This document shows positions 29,907 to 38,104 of a DNA stretch of 64,000 bases, piece after piece. The notes below the pieces were generated by a model. It was not told the origin of the DNA. It did no database searches and saw only the letters and a program-made list of their open reading frames with translations. The position numbers and the translations under genes were made by a program. Position 1 is the first letter of the stretch, and each line of letters begins with the position of its first letter. The DNA comes from an uncultured Sphingomonadaceae bacterium (GTDB lineage Bacteria; Pseudomonadota; Alphaproteobacteria; Sphingomonadales; Sphingomonadaceae). The stretch spans positions 1,827,386 to 1,891,385 of the forward strand of contig CANMGU010000001.1 in assembly GCA_947497455.1 (NCBI GenBank). Direction: 5' to 3'.

Positions 29907-32013
29907 TTTGTGCGGCCCTTTCTTCTTCGGTTTCATCATCTGACAAATGGCTGGCTAGGGGCAGTATGAGGGTGAAGCGACTGCCCGAACCCTCTTTGCT
30001 CTCAACCTCTAATCGCCCGTTCATCGCCATTGCCAATGATCGCGCTTCATAAGCCCCAATGCCGAACCCCCCGTCTTTGCTCGACGCAAAGGGTTTGAAC
30101 AGCTGGCTACGAATAAATTCACTCGACATGCCTTCACCGCGATCCAGAACTTCGATGGCGACGCTGAGGTCACGACGACGGGCGTTTAACAAAATCGGCT
30201 GACCTTCCGGACTGGCATCAATTGCGTTCTGGATCAGATGTCCCAATATCTGATCAACACGTGCGGGATCTGCCATCGCGGTCAGATCATCAATCTGCGT
30301 ACTCTCGATGGCGTGGAGCAGCCGCTTTTTCTCGATAATCGATTGGAGCAAGGCCGCGACTTTCACGGGTTTGGGCTCTTCCTGCTTGGCCTTATTATGC
30401 TGGGACAGGCGCTCAAGCAGGCCGTTCATCTTGTCCGCAGAATCCTGCAATGTGGCGATCATGTCCGTTTGAAATTCTGGATTATCCGCATGCTTTTTTG
30501 CATTGCGGGCAAGCAGACTCAGCTGACTGACCAGGTTTTTAATATCGTGCATGATGAATGCCATGCGGCGATTAAACTCATCAAACCGCTGAGCTTCGGA
30601 TAGGGATTCCTGACTGCGTGCCTCCGCCAGATAGCTTGCCACCTGGCGACCCACTACGCGAAGCATATCGAGATCTTCCCAATCCAGGGTTCGGTTGACC
30701 CGCGGCCTCGCCAGCAGCACAATTCCCGCAAGTCGATCAAAATGAACCAGCGGTACTGCTGCCCAGGTTTGCGGGTCGTTGGTCATCCATTCCGGAATCG
30801 CGCCCAGATCGATCTGCTCTGCCTGATCTGACTGGTCCGCACGCAAGGCATCAAACTCGATGATATGACCAGTTTCTTCAAAGAACGGCACGGTTCGGGA
30901 TGTGCAAGCGCGAGCAGGGACCTGAATTGTTGGCCAGTTCCATCGCGATTGCAATGCCAGTCGGCCGGAATCATCGGGCATCAACAAGATGCCAGCTGGA
31001 GAGTCGGTGATATCAGCAATCGCCTTGACAACCCGCTCATGAAATGGAGCGCTATCATTGCCGGGGCGACCAATGGTATCGGTAAACCTTACCCACTCTG
31101 CCCGGTAATCGTAGCGATGCTGAAAGAAGTTTTTCGCAAGCTTTACCTTAAACCATGCGCGGAACTTCCCCGACGGCAATAGCAACAGAGCGGCTATCGA
31201 AGTCCCGAAAAGAAAACTGATTTGCGCCAGTCTTGCGTAATCGCCGCCAATAATTTCCAGCGCTGTCGCTATGACGATCATCATCAACAAATAGCCGCCA
31301 ATTGCGACCAGTGATAAAGAGCGAAACGCGACGCTGCGCGACAGTTTCAATTTCCACTCGGTGTTGCGAACGGACGCCAGAGCAAGAATAGGCGCAATGC
31401 ACGCCATGGCAGGGCCGCGCATGGCCGTCAGCTCCACGGAGAATTGCTGGGTCAGATAGGTGATAGTGAAAAGGTTCAGATCATAGGTCCAAATGGCCGC
31501 CAGTGACGCCATCGGTAAACGGATTCCCCAACGGGTCTCGGGCGCTGAAATGGAGTATAGATTGTGCACCAAGACCAAGGCACCGACAGCAAATAACATG
31601 CGAAGAACCAGTGACGTATAGGCTGCCATACCGCCCAGGCGTGGGCTGCCTTCAAAAATGGGGATCAGGGAGTCCACGCCGATCTGACTGATCAACACCA
31701 GCGCGAGGGCCATGTAGATCACATTGATCGATTTGGGTTCGTCGCGCCCTTCACCGGTTCTGAGCAACACAAACATGAACGTCAGCCATCCCAGATTTCG
31801 CAGGGATTCACTGAAATTCGAAATTGCAGAGAACGCGCCTTCCACGGAAACGGTGAGTGCCCAAAAACTGGTCATCGCCAAAGCAATCACGAGCGAAATC
31901 TGAACGCCGTTTCGCTCTCCCTTTCTCTGGAACTGCCAAATCGCAATCATCGCAAAAAGGGCGGCCGCCAGGCCATGTCCAAAGGTACTAATCTGAGCCA
32001 ATAGTGCCAACAT
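29899..32013 (-). CDS. prsK: Membrane histidine kinase PrsK of the XrtA/PEP-CTERM system
   Basis: The 704-residue kinase starts at the ATG at 32013, one base after the stop of the upstream gene, with GGAAGGTG as ribosome site. The N-terminal 300 residues hold about eight to ten membrane helices. A GAF-like sensor domain follows (about 320-480), and then the phosphorylation site MAFIMHDIKNLVSQLS and an ATPase domain with NAIDASPEG, DRGEGM and FGIGAYEARSLA. This exact layout is that of PrsK, the partner of PrsR. The signal sensed is unknown. It is translationally coupled to both neighbours. Confidence 0.87.
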   Translation of the reverse strand: MLALLAQISTFGHGLAAALFAMIAIWQFQRKGERNGVQISLVIALAMTSFWALTVSVEGAFSAISNFSESLRNLGWLTFMFVLLRTGEGRDEPKSINVIYMALALVLISQIGVDSLIPIFEGSPRLGGMAAYTSLVLRMLFAVGALVLVHNLYSISAPETRWGIRLPMASLAAIWTYDLNLFTITYLTQQFSVELTAMRGPAMACIAPILALASVRNTEWKLKLSRSVAFRSLSLVAIGGYLLMMIVIATALEIIGGDYARLAQISFLFGTSIAALLLLPSGKFRAWFKVKLAKNFFQHRYDYRAEWVRFTDTIGRPGNDSAPFHERVVKAIADITDSPAGILLMPDDSGRLALQSRWNWPTIQVPARACTSRTVPFFEETGHIIEFDALRADQSDQAEQIDLGAIPEWMTNDPQTWAAVPLVHFDRLAGIVLLARPRVNRTLDWEDLDMLRVVGRQVASYLAEARSQESLSEAQRFDEFNRRMAFIMHDIKNLVSQLSLLARNAKKHADNPEFQTDMIATLQDSADKMNGLLERLSQHNKAKQEEPKPVKVAALLQSIIEKKRLLHAIESTQIDDLTAMADPARVDQILGHLIQNAIDASPEGQPILLNARRRDLSVAIEVLDRGEGMSSEFIRSQLFKPFASSKDGGFGIGAYEARSLAMAMNGRLEVESKEGSGSRFTLILPLASHLSDDETEEERAAQNA

Positions 32014-32014
32014 T

Positions 32015-33403
32015 TTACCGCGCACCTTCCGGCCAAAGAACGACGCGAATAGTCTGAAGCAAAATCAAGATATCGAGAAACGGTGTATAGTTTTTGGCGT
32101 AGTAGAGATCATATTCCAGCTTATGACGGCTGTCTTCAATCGACGCGCCATAGGGATAGTTGATCTGCGCCCAACCGGTAATGCCAGGTTTTACCATATG
32201 CCGCTCTGCATAGAATGGCATTTTGGTCTGGAGGTCATCGACAAATTGCGGTCGCTCTGGGCGAGGGCCGACGAAACTCATCTCGCCTTTCAACACACTC
32301 CATGCTTGCGGAAGCTCATCAATGCGGACTTTTCTAATGAAGTTGCCAACTTTGGTGATCCGCGGATCGTTTTCGCTGGCCCAAACCGCTTTGCCGCCAA
32401 TCTCTGCGTCAGCACGCATTGATCGCAGCTTCAGAATATTGAATTTCTGGCCATAGAGACCAACGCGTTCCTGCCGGAAAAAGGCGCCGCCGCGGCTTTC
32501 CAATTTGATCAAAGCCGCAAAGATCAGGATGATAGGCCCGGTAAAAATCAGCATGAGCAAACTTAAGACAATATCGAAACTGCGTTTGAAAACCGTTGAT
32601 ATCCGTCGCCCGGCTGAAAATCCGTCCGAGAAGATGAACCAGCTTGGATTAACGCTATCCAGATCAACTCGCCCGGTTTCACGCTCCAAAAAACTGGACA
32701 TATCATTCACGTGAACGCCAGTTGTTTTGATCGTCAGCAGGTCCGTAACGGGTAACGAATTCCTCCGCTCTTCCAGTGCGAGAACAACTTCGCTAACCTC
32801 AAGATTGATAACATGCTGCGGCAGATCGTCGATATCAGACCGCTTGACCGCTGCTTTCACCGCGGCCGGGCCTTCATTCATATTGACGTAGCCCCGCACA
32901 ACAAAGCCGCTTTCCGGTTTTGCAGCAAGCTCCGCGATACGGTTGGCCCTTGCGCCCGCACCAAGTATCAACAGACGCCGCTTGAAGACGTCGCTGTCCA
33001 ACAACGTACCAAGCATGACCCGAAGGATCATAAGCAAGCAGATGGAGAGAAGCATCGCATACAGGGAATTGGACCGCCAAAGGGTTATTCCAGGCAGAAT
33101 GAAAGCTGTGATGGACAGAAAAATAACGCCTAACGAAATGGCAACCAGTATCCGAGCAGCCGCAAAGCGAAGCGATTGAAGGGCTTCTGTTCCGTAAACA
33201 CCTACTGCAATCAGAGCCACTTCAAGCGCAATGGCGAAACTGATAATCGGTGCCGGACGATCAAAGATCGAACCAGCGCTCATTCCAATCTGGCTAGCAC
33301 GGAACACCCAACTAATCTCTGCGGCAACAACCAGCAGAAACATGTCCAAAACCCCCAGGAAAAGGAGTGGATAAGGGATATAATGTTTAAACAGTCTGAT
33401 CAT
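32015..33403 (-). CDS. Polyprenyl glycosylphosphotransferase of the XrtA/PEP-CTERM locus
   Basis: The protein is about 462 residues. The start MIRLFKHYIPYPLLF at 33403 matches the usual beginning of this family, although a GTG at 33430 is possible. It has four N-terminal membrane helices, a central Rossmann-like CoA-binding-like region (LLILGAGARANRIAEL), one more helix, and the C-terminal bacterial sugar transferase domain (KRSFDIVLSLLML, KLRSMRADAE, IRKVRIDELPQ, SFVGPRPERP, YPYGAS). It starts exopolysaccharide repeat-unit assembly by moving a sugar phosphate onto undecaprenyl phosphate at the inner membrane. It appears to be the first gene of the prs operon. Confidence 0.87.
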   Translation of the reverse strand: MIRLFKHYIPYPLLFLGVLDMFLLVVAAEISWVFRASQIGMSAGSIFDRPAPIISFAIALEVALIAVGVYGTEALQSLRFAAARILVAISLGVIFLSITAFILPGITLWRSNSLYAMLLSICLLMILRVMLGTLLDSDVFKRRLLILGAGARANRIAELAAKPESGFVVRGYVNMNEGPAAVKAAVKRSDIDDLPQHVINLEVSEVVLALEERRNSLPVTDLLTIKTTGVHVNDMSSFLERETGRVDLDSVNPSWFIFSDGFSAGRRISTVFKRSFDIVLSLLMLIFTGPIILIFAALIKLESRGGAFFRQERVGLYGQKFNILKLRSMRADAEIGGKAVWASENDPRITKVGNFIRKVRIDELPQAWSVLKGEMSFVGPRPERPQFVDDLQTKMPFYAERHMVKPGITGWAQINYPYGASIEDSRHKLEYDLYYAKNYTPFLDILILLQTIRVVLWPEGAR

Positions 33404-33536
33404 TAAGCGCGCAATCTTTCGGTAGTGCACCTACGCGATAGACATAATTCGTAAGCTGTCGGTTAATTTTACACCTTGAAATTGAAAAAATCCCACGATT
33501 TCATCATCAATGTTCAGTTTTCCGACAGTTTGGCGA

Positions 33537-34928
33537 TCAATCCCTGACAAATTTGTAGGCGGTCAAGCCGGTTTCCCGTTCATCAAATTCTAGCGCCCTG
33601 TTTTTGGGAGGCATTGATCTTTGCGGACATTGATCTCTGGTGCATACCGGACAACCCAGGCCAATAGAAACCGCATTGTCGGAAGAGATATCCTGCCCTC
33701 CCGCATGAAAGAGGGAGGCTCCGTGATCTGCAGACAGTCCAAGACCGACAGCAAATTCGGAAGTTTCTCCGGCAAGTCCGGTGCCTATGCCTTGAATTGC
33801 GCGCGAGAAAGTAAACCACATTGAATTGTCTTCCAATTCAACCAATTGTGTGTCCAACTCGAACGGACGATCAAAAACCCGATGAACATTCCAGAAAGAG
33901 CAGCGATCTGTGCTTTCGACCATCGGTGAGTGACTGGCACCCGAGAAACGCTTCGACACCAAACCGGAACGATCAATGCGGATCATGAAAAACGGCAAAC
34001 CACGCGCTCCAACCCGCTGTAATGTAGTCAAACGATGGGCAACCTGCTCAAAGTTCGCACCGAACCGGCGTTCAATAACCTTGAACTGGTAGCCTGATTG
34101 CTCACATGATCTCAAAAATCGGGCGTATGGCATCATCAAAGCAGCGGCAAAATAGCTCGAGAGATATCGGCGGTAAAAGGAGCGTGCGGCGTCATCCTTG
34201 AAGTGCGCACCCGAGACCAGCCCATCAATCTCAGCTCTCGCCTCTATTTCGGCAAGCAACAATGCCGCCTGGAAAGTGCGAGAGGCCGGATCCAGCATTT
34301 CCGACAATTGCAGCTGGCGCGCATGTAAATCCAAACGCCGAAGCGTTCCTGGCAGTACAGTTTCCGGCAAGACTCGTATCATCAGCTGATGCTTACTTCT
34401 CAGTCTCTCGCCAATGGCACCATAGAGATCCGCAGATATTAAACGCAATTCGTCAGCTAGCGTTTCGGCCATAGAGTCCAGATCGGCAAAATGGTTTTGC
34501 CAGCGATCAATCTCTCTTCGAACGAGCTTAATCGGATCCACCATTTCTGGCTCACCTCGGAACTGGTCTGCCGGCCGATTATCAAAAAGCCTCACGAACG
34601 CTGCGGCTGTATTGGGCGAAGCCGTGAGCCATTCCTCTAATTCTGATTTATCAATTGTCAGATCATCAAACATCGGATCGGCAAGCCGTCGTCTTATTCC
34701 AGCTAGCCCGCCTCCGGGTTCATCTGCAACCAATTGACGCGGATCGAAATCAAATCGATCCGCGAGCAATAGCATCAACCGTGCACTTAGCGGTCGTTGA
34801 TTGCGTTCGATTAGGTTCAGATATGATGGTGAAATATCAAGCGCATCAGCCAGGGCCACTTGAGTCATATTTGCCCCGCGTCGTAGTCGTCGTATAGCCG
34901 CGCCTACAAAGAGTTTTCTGTCGGTCAT
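33537..34928 (-). CDS. Short-chain fatty acyl regulator, ScfR/RamB-like
   Basis: The 463-residue regulator has an N-terminal Xre-type helix-turn-helix (GANMTQVALADALDISPSYLNLIERNQRP, about residues 19-48) and the long effector part of the DUF2083 / IrrE-related family. Diagnostic stretches are ALMMPYARF, RRFGANFEQVAHRLTTLQR and RGLPFFMIRIDRSG. Relatives (ScfR, RamB, PrpR-like) control acetate, propionate and glyoxylate genes in response to short acyl-CoA. No such target gene is adjacent, so it probably acts at other sites as well as on itself. An 18-base-arm palindrome overlaps its promoter, which suggests self-control. The last ~100 residues include several cysteines (CPVCTRDQCPQ). Confidence 0.85.
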   Translation of the reverse strand: MTDRKLFVGAAIRRLRRGANMTQVALADALDISPSYLNLIERNQRPLSARLMLLLADRFDFDPRQLVADEPGGGLAGIRRRLADPMFDDLTIDKSELEEWLTASPNTAAAFVRLFDNRPADQFRGEPEMVDPIKLVRREIDRWQNHFADLDSMAETLADELRLISADLYGAIGERLRSKHQLMIRVLPETVLPGTLRRLDLHARQLQLSEMLDPASRTFQAALLLAEIEARAEIDGLVSGAHFKDDAARSFYRRYLSSYFAAALMMPYARFLRSCEQSGYQFKVIERRFGANFEQVAHRLTTLQRVGARGLPFFMIRIDRSGLVSKRFSGASHSPMVESTDRCSFWNVHRVFDRPFELDTQLVELEDNSMWFTFSRAIQGIGTGLAGETSEFAVGLGLSADHGASLFHAGGQDISSDNAVSIGLGCPVCTRDQCPQRSMPPKNRALEFDERETGLTAYKFVRD

Positions 34929-34936
34929 ATTGGACT

Positions 34937-34958
34937 TTTTGTAAATTATTTTACAAAA
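34937..34958. promoter_or_regulatory. Perfect palindrome at the scfR-like start, probable operator
   Basis: TTTTGTAAA at 34937-34945 and TTTACAAAA at 34950-34958 form a perfect nine-base inverted repeat with spacer TTAT. It ends eight bases upstream of the regulator start codon, where binding would block transcription or initiation. Operator function is inferred from symmetry and position. Confidence 0.6.
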
Positions 34959-34988
34959 TTACAACAAAATAGTGCATTGCTCAGCTAA

Positions 34989-35008
34989 TTTACAACTTTT
35001 TCTGTAAA
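34989..35008. promoter_or_regulatory. Second related inverted repeat, probable operator
   Basis: TTTACA at 34989-34994 and TGTAAA at 35003-35008 share the half-site core of the palindrome 40 bases away but face inward with an eight-base spacer. It lies just upstream of the candidate small RNA, so one regulator could control both directions. Confidence 0.45.
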
Positions 35009-35019
35009 TTTTTGTAGCG

Positions 35020-35125
35020 TGAAACTGCTCAATTGCGCTAGCCGAAGGGACATCAGAGATTAATAGTAAGTTTCCTGGGGAGGAAAAGCTATCCGTCGGA
35101 GCCTTGCCGCTCCGGCGGATTTTTT
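35020..35125 (+). ncRNA. Candidate small regulatory RNA
   Basis: No credible reading frame occupies this stretch. It contains a perfect hairpin TTTCCT-GGGG-AGGAAA at 35071-35086 and ends at a strong terminator (35092-35125) that has no protein gene before it on the plus strand. The loop and arm contain GGGGAGG, so the RNA could pair with pyrimidine-rich targets. The 5' end is a guess based on the AT-rich promoter-like region before it; no clear -10 box was identified. An untranslated leader or an unseen short peptide is the alternative. Confidence 0.45.
35092..35125 (+). terminator. Strong rho-independent terminator
   Basis: TCCGTCGGAGC at 35092-35102 pairs with GCTCCGGCGGA at 35109-35119 (eleven pairs, one G-U, six-base loop), followed by six T at 35120-35125. 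The T-tract direction makes it plus-strand. Confidence 0.85.
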
Positions 35126-35223
35126 GTGCCCGCATCGGCACCCGAACCCGCCCTGATAAGAGTATCTTAACGCTGCTGATCTATCTGTACCGCAAATAGC
35201 AACTTTAGCCATTGGTATAGATC

Positions 35224-35619
35224 ATGATGAAAGCAGCAGCACTGTTCGCCGTTTCGGTTATTTTTCTGGTGTTTGTCTTCTTCCCAACCAAAGAGGAAGC
35301 ACGTCCAGAACCTGCGAAGGTTGAAGCTCCTAAACCGGTTGTCGCTCCAGCGGCAGATGATGCTGACGCATGGGACTATGATAGCGACGATGATGATGCC
35401 GAAACTGAGTTTGTCTTTGGCGAGCCGACATCGAGCACCGAGCCAAAATCAGATTCAGATGGTGATGATTTCGCTTATGAAGGCTCAGATGAAGGGGTTT
35501 CAACAGCTGTGAGTAAGGCGCCAACGCCTTCGCGGCCTGCAACGAGCAAGGACACCAGTCGAATCTTCGATTCCACCCCTGGTCCCGATATTAGAGCCGT
35601 CACTCCGATTGAAAATTAA
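35224..35619 (+). CDS. Small membrane-anchored, highly acidic protein
   Basis: The 131-residue protein has one N-terminal hydrophobic helix (ALFAVSVIFLVFVFFP), a Lys/Pro/Ala stretch, and then a strongly acidic low-complexity region (about residues 40-95) rich in Asp, Glu and Ser, with YDSDDDDAE at its core. The tail is Ser/Thr/Pro-rich. No domain is recognised. The layout suggests a disordered periplasmic or cytoplasmic domain tethered to the inner membrane. It stands alone between a terminator upstream and a hairpin immediately downstream. Confidence 0.6.
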   Translation: MMKAAALFAVSVIFLVFVFFPTKEEARPEPAKVEAPKPVVAPAADDADAWDYDSDDDDAETEFVFGEPTSSTEPKSDSDGDDFAYEGSDEGVSTAVSKAPTPSRPATSKDTSRIFDSTPGPDIRAVTPIEN

Positions 35620-35643
35620 GATCAACCCAATCGCGCGTTGATC
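35620..35643 (-). terminator. Hairpin between convergent genes, probable terminator
   Basis: GATCAAC at 35620-35626 and GTTGATC at 35637-35643 form a seven-base stem with a ten-base loop. On the minus strand it is followed by TTAATTTTC, which makes it a plausible terminator for the M20 hydrolase transcript. It could serve both directions. Confidence 0.5.
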
Positions 35644-35703
35644 CTCCCAGAAGCGTTGGGCCAGATATTTGGATTAGACCAACATTCGCAGACGCCGTCA
35701 TTT

Positions 35704-36081
35704 CTAGTCGCAGCGTTTCATCACATAGCTATCGGGCTCAATCATCAAAGTGAACTGGCTTGAGCCGGCTGTCGTGACCGGCCCCTCCATCTGAAAGCGC
35801 CCGCCGGTTTCGCCGGTTTCTTCATCAGTCGCAAAATCGGTCAAGTTGAGGGTAAGCTTCCCTTCTTCCCATCGCCAGGTTCCGGTAAGATCCTCTGAAA
35901 TGAAGTTCCCACCAGCAAGCAACGTCCAATTGGTCGGTTGATCGCATGTTTCTTCTGCAAAGGCCCAGCGCCCTTCAAAATAGGAAGAACCGACCTTTTC
36001 CAACGGTTCAGATCGCTGGCCATTGCCAACTAACAAAGCACCCGCAATAACAACCAGACTCATGGTTTTAGCGAGCGCCAT
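35704..36081 (-). CDS. Small secreted protein, lipocalin/AprI-like barrel suspected
   Basis: The 125-residue protein has a signal sequence (about residues 1-20) and a short beta-rich body with FEGRWAF, two cysteines (EETCDQP and the C-terminal KRCD) and GTWRWEEGKLTLNL. The pattern of short strands with W residues resembles small lipocalin-like or inhibitor-type barrels, but no named family is secure. It begins five bases after the M20 hydrolase gene stop and is its operon partner. Confidence 0.6.
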   Translation of the reverse strand: MALAKTMSLVVIAGALLVGNGQRSEPLEKVGSSYFEGRWAFAEETCDQPTNWTLLAGGNFISEDLTGTWRWEEGKLTLNLTDFATDEETGETGGRFQMEGPVTTAGSSQFTLMIEPDSYVMKRCD

Positions 36082-36085
36082 CGGT

Positions 36086-37414
36086 TCAGCCGCCTTTCTT
36101 CATCAAGTCTAACGCAGCCGCGGTCAGGGCTTCTGCACCGGTTGCCACAACCTTTTCCGCATCCGGTGCCCAAAGCGGACTATGGAGTGATGGCAATTTC
36201 TTTCCCTCTTTCTTCGCTTCCTGATACTCTTCCATCGGGACACCTCCAACCCAGAAGATCATGCTTTTGATGGATTCATCAGCCCGGCGATAGCGGCTGA
36301 AGTCCTCACCACCCATGACCGGTTTGGATTGGACAACCCGTTCCTTGCCAAATCGCGCCTCAAACAGCTTCGCCATTTCCATGCTGAATTCCGGACTATT
36401 GTAGGTGGATGGAGTAAACTCGTCGTCGCGCACCCGAATGACCGGCATCCTGTCTTCCGGAAGACCAGCGGTTACCGCCTCCCCTTCGGCAATTCGTTTG
36501 ATCCCGTCGAGAAGCTTGGCGCGGGTTTCATCCGAATAGCTGCGCACCGTCAGCAATAGATTCGCCTTGTCGGGTATGATATTATGTTTGTAACCGGCCT
36601 GAAAACTCCCAACCGTTACTACCGCGGGATCCTGCGGGTCAATCTCGCGGCTGACCAGTGTCTGCAAGGCGCCAACAATACGCGATGCGACCACAATGGG
36701 ATCTTTAGTTGTATGGGGATAGGCGCCATGACCGCCCACACCTTTAACTTCAATGTCCACGCTGTCGACGTTGGCCAGCGCATAGCCTGGCGCATATCCG
36801 ATAAAGCCAGCAGGCGCGCCCGCTGCATCATGAAAGGCCATCACATAGTCCGGTTTCGGAAAACGGGTGTACAGCCCGTCTTCCAACATCGCCTTGGCCC
36901 CCTCGCCAGTCTCTTCTGCCGGTTGCAGGATCATCACCAACGTGCCTGACCAATCACCCTTGCGCGCAACCAGCTGACGGGCTGTTCCAACCCAACCGGT
37001 CATATGGGTATCATGACCACAGGCATGCATGACGCCTGTGTCATTGCCTTCCCGGGTTTTGGCACGCACTTTTGACGCAAAGGGCAAACCGGTTTTCTCG
37101 ACCAGCGGCAGGCCATCCATATCGGCACGGATCATCACGGTCGGGCCAGCGCCATTTTTCATCACGGCAACCACGCCGGTACCACCCACTTTTTCGGTTA
37201 CATCAAACCCAAGCCGTCTGGCTTCAGTAGCCAGCTTTGCCGCCGTTCGCACTTCTTCACCGCTCAGTTCGGGATTGGCGTGCAGATCACGATAGATTTC
37301 CATCAGAGATGGAAGGTCGGCCTTGATTGCATCTTTCAGAGGATCAGCCTGCGCTGGTGTCCAAAACAAAACCGTACTGGCCGCGATCAAAGCGGCTTTC
37401 GAAATCATACGCAT
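36086..37414 (-). CDS. Secreted M20 amidohydrolase (hippurate hydrolase-like)
   Basis: The protein is about 442 residues from the ATG at 37414, with GGGGATA upstream. A signal peptide (to about residue 24) precedes an M20D peptidase with the metal motifs HACGHDTHM, QPAEETGEGAKAM and the late GGEDFSRY. Relatives remove N-acyl groups from amino acids (hippurate, N-acetyl or IAA conjugates). Export suggests it works in the periplasm. It is longer than cytoplasmic homologues because of the leader. The small secreted protein that follows is probably co-expressed. Confidence 0.88.
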   Translation of the reverse strand: MRMISKAALIAASTVLFWTPAQADPLKDAIKADLPSLMEIYRDLHANPELSGEEVRTAAKLATEARRLGFDVTEKVGGTGVVAVMKNGAGPTVMIRADMDGLPLVEKTGLPFASKVRAKTREGNDTGVMHACGHDTHMTGWVGTARQLVARKGDWSGTLVMILQPAEETGEGAKAMLEDGLYTRFPKPDYVMAFHDAAGAPAGFIGYAPGYALANVDSVDIEVKGVGGHGAYPHTTKDPIVVASRIVGALQTLVSREIDPQDPAVVTVGSFQAGYKHNIIPDKANLLLTVRSYSDETRAKLLDGIKRIAEGEAVTAGLPEDRMPVIRVRDDEFTPSTYNSPEFSMEMAKLFEARFGKERVVQSKPVMGGEDFSRYRRADESIKSMIFWVGGVPMEEYQEAKKEGKKLPSLHSPLWAPDAEKVVATGAEALTAAALDLMKKGG

Positions 37415-37481
37415 CACTATCCCCGAGTTATTTCACATTGTTGTGAACCTAACTGCTCAATCACCGCTTGTCAGGCACAAT

Positions 37482-38102
37482 TTACTCACCAACCGGTGTC
37501 AGTTCCATGACATTCACGACCGACTCATAATAGGGATAGGGAAAAACCATTCGCCAACGCTTGGCCCCAATGCGCTCAACAACCGCCGCCTGATCTCGCT
37601 CTTTGGTTTTTCCATAGGACATGACTTTATCTTCATAGCCGTAGAATGATGTACCGAGATAAATGGAATGGCGCGTACCCGCCTCGTACAGCCAACCGGC
37701 CGTGCGCTGGGAACCCGTCAATTTGGTGAAATGGCGCCGATCCCCATCGACTGTGATCCGGCATCGAAAAGCCGGATAGGCTATATAGGGCAAACCACCG
37801 CTAGCATCGCCATCAAGTTTGGTCACCGAGCAAGCGTAAAGACCCGCTGGAATCTTGCTGTCCGCCAACGCAGCGTCCTTATCGAATACCGGTTTTCTTT
37901 TGGCCAACTCGTCTCCCTGACCTCCTTGAACGGCGCCGACAACGCCGTCCTGTAGAGCTTTTTGCCAGTTATCGATTCGTTTTTGGTCTGCCGCTGTGGC
38001 GGATTCACGCCACTGCGATCCCGGGTGGGATAGGTCTGTCGCCAATGCGGTGGATACCAAGCCGGATAATGTCAGGCCGATTGCTGCTTTGGCGCATGAC
38101 AT
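37482..38102 (-). CDS. DUF4893 secreted protein
   Basis: The protein is about 206 residues from the ATG at 38102. A signal peptide (to ALATDL) precedes a domain of the DUF4893 type, recognisable by YACSVTKLDG, YPAFRCRITVDGDRRHFTKLTGSQRTAGWLY-like spacing and the C-terminal RWRMVFPYPYYES. Two conserved cysteines could form a disulphide. The function of the family is unknown. The start codon lies two bases after the stop of the 3-hydroxybutyrate dehydrogenase gene, indicating one transcript. Confidence 0.8.
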   Translation of the reverse strand: MSCAKAAIGLTLSGLVSTALATDLSHPGSQWRESATAADQKRIDNWQKALQDGVVGAVQGGQGDELAKRKPVFDKDAALADSKIPAGLYACSVTKLDGDASGGLPYIAYPAFRCRITVDGDRRHFTKLTGSQRTAGWLYEAGTRHSIYLGTSFYGYEDKVMSYGKTKERDQAAVVERIGAKRWRMVFPYPYYESVVNVMELTPVGE

Positions 38103-38104
38103 TC

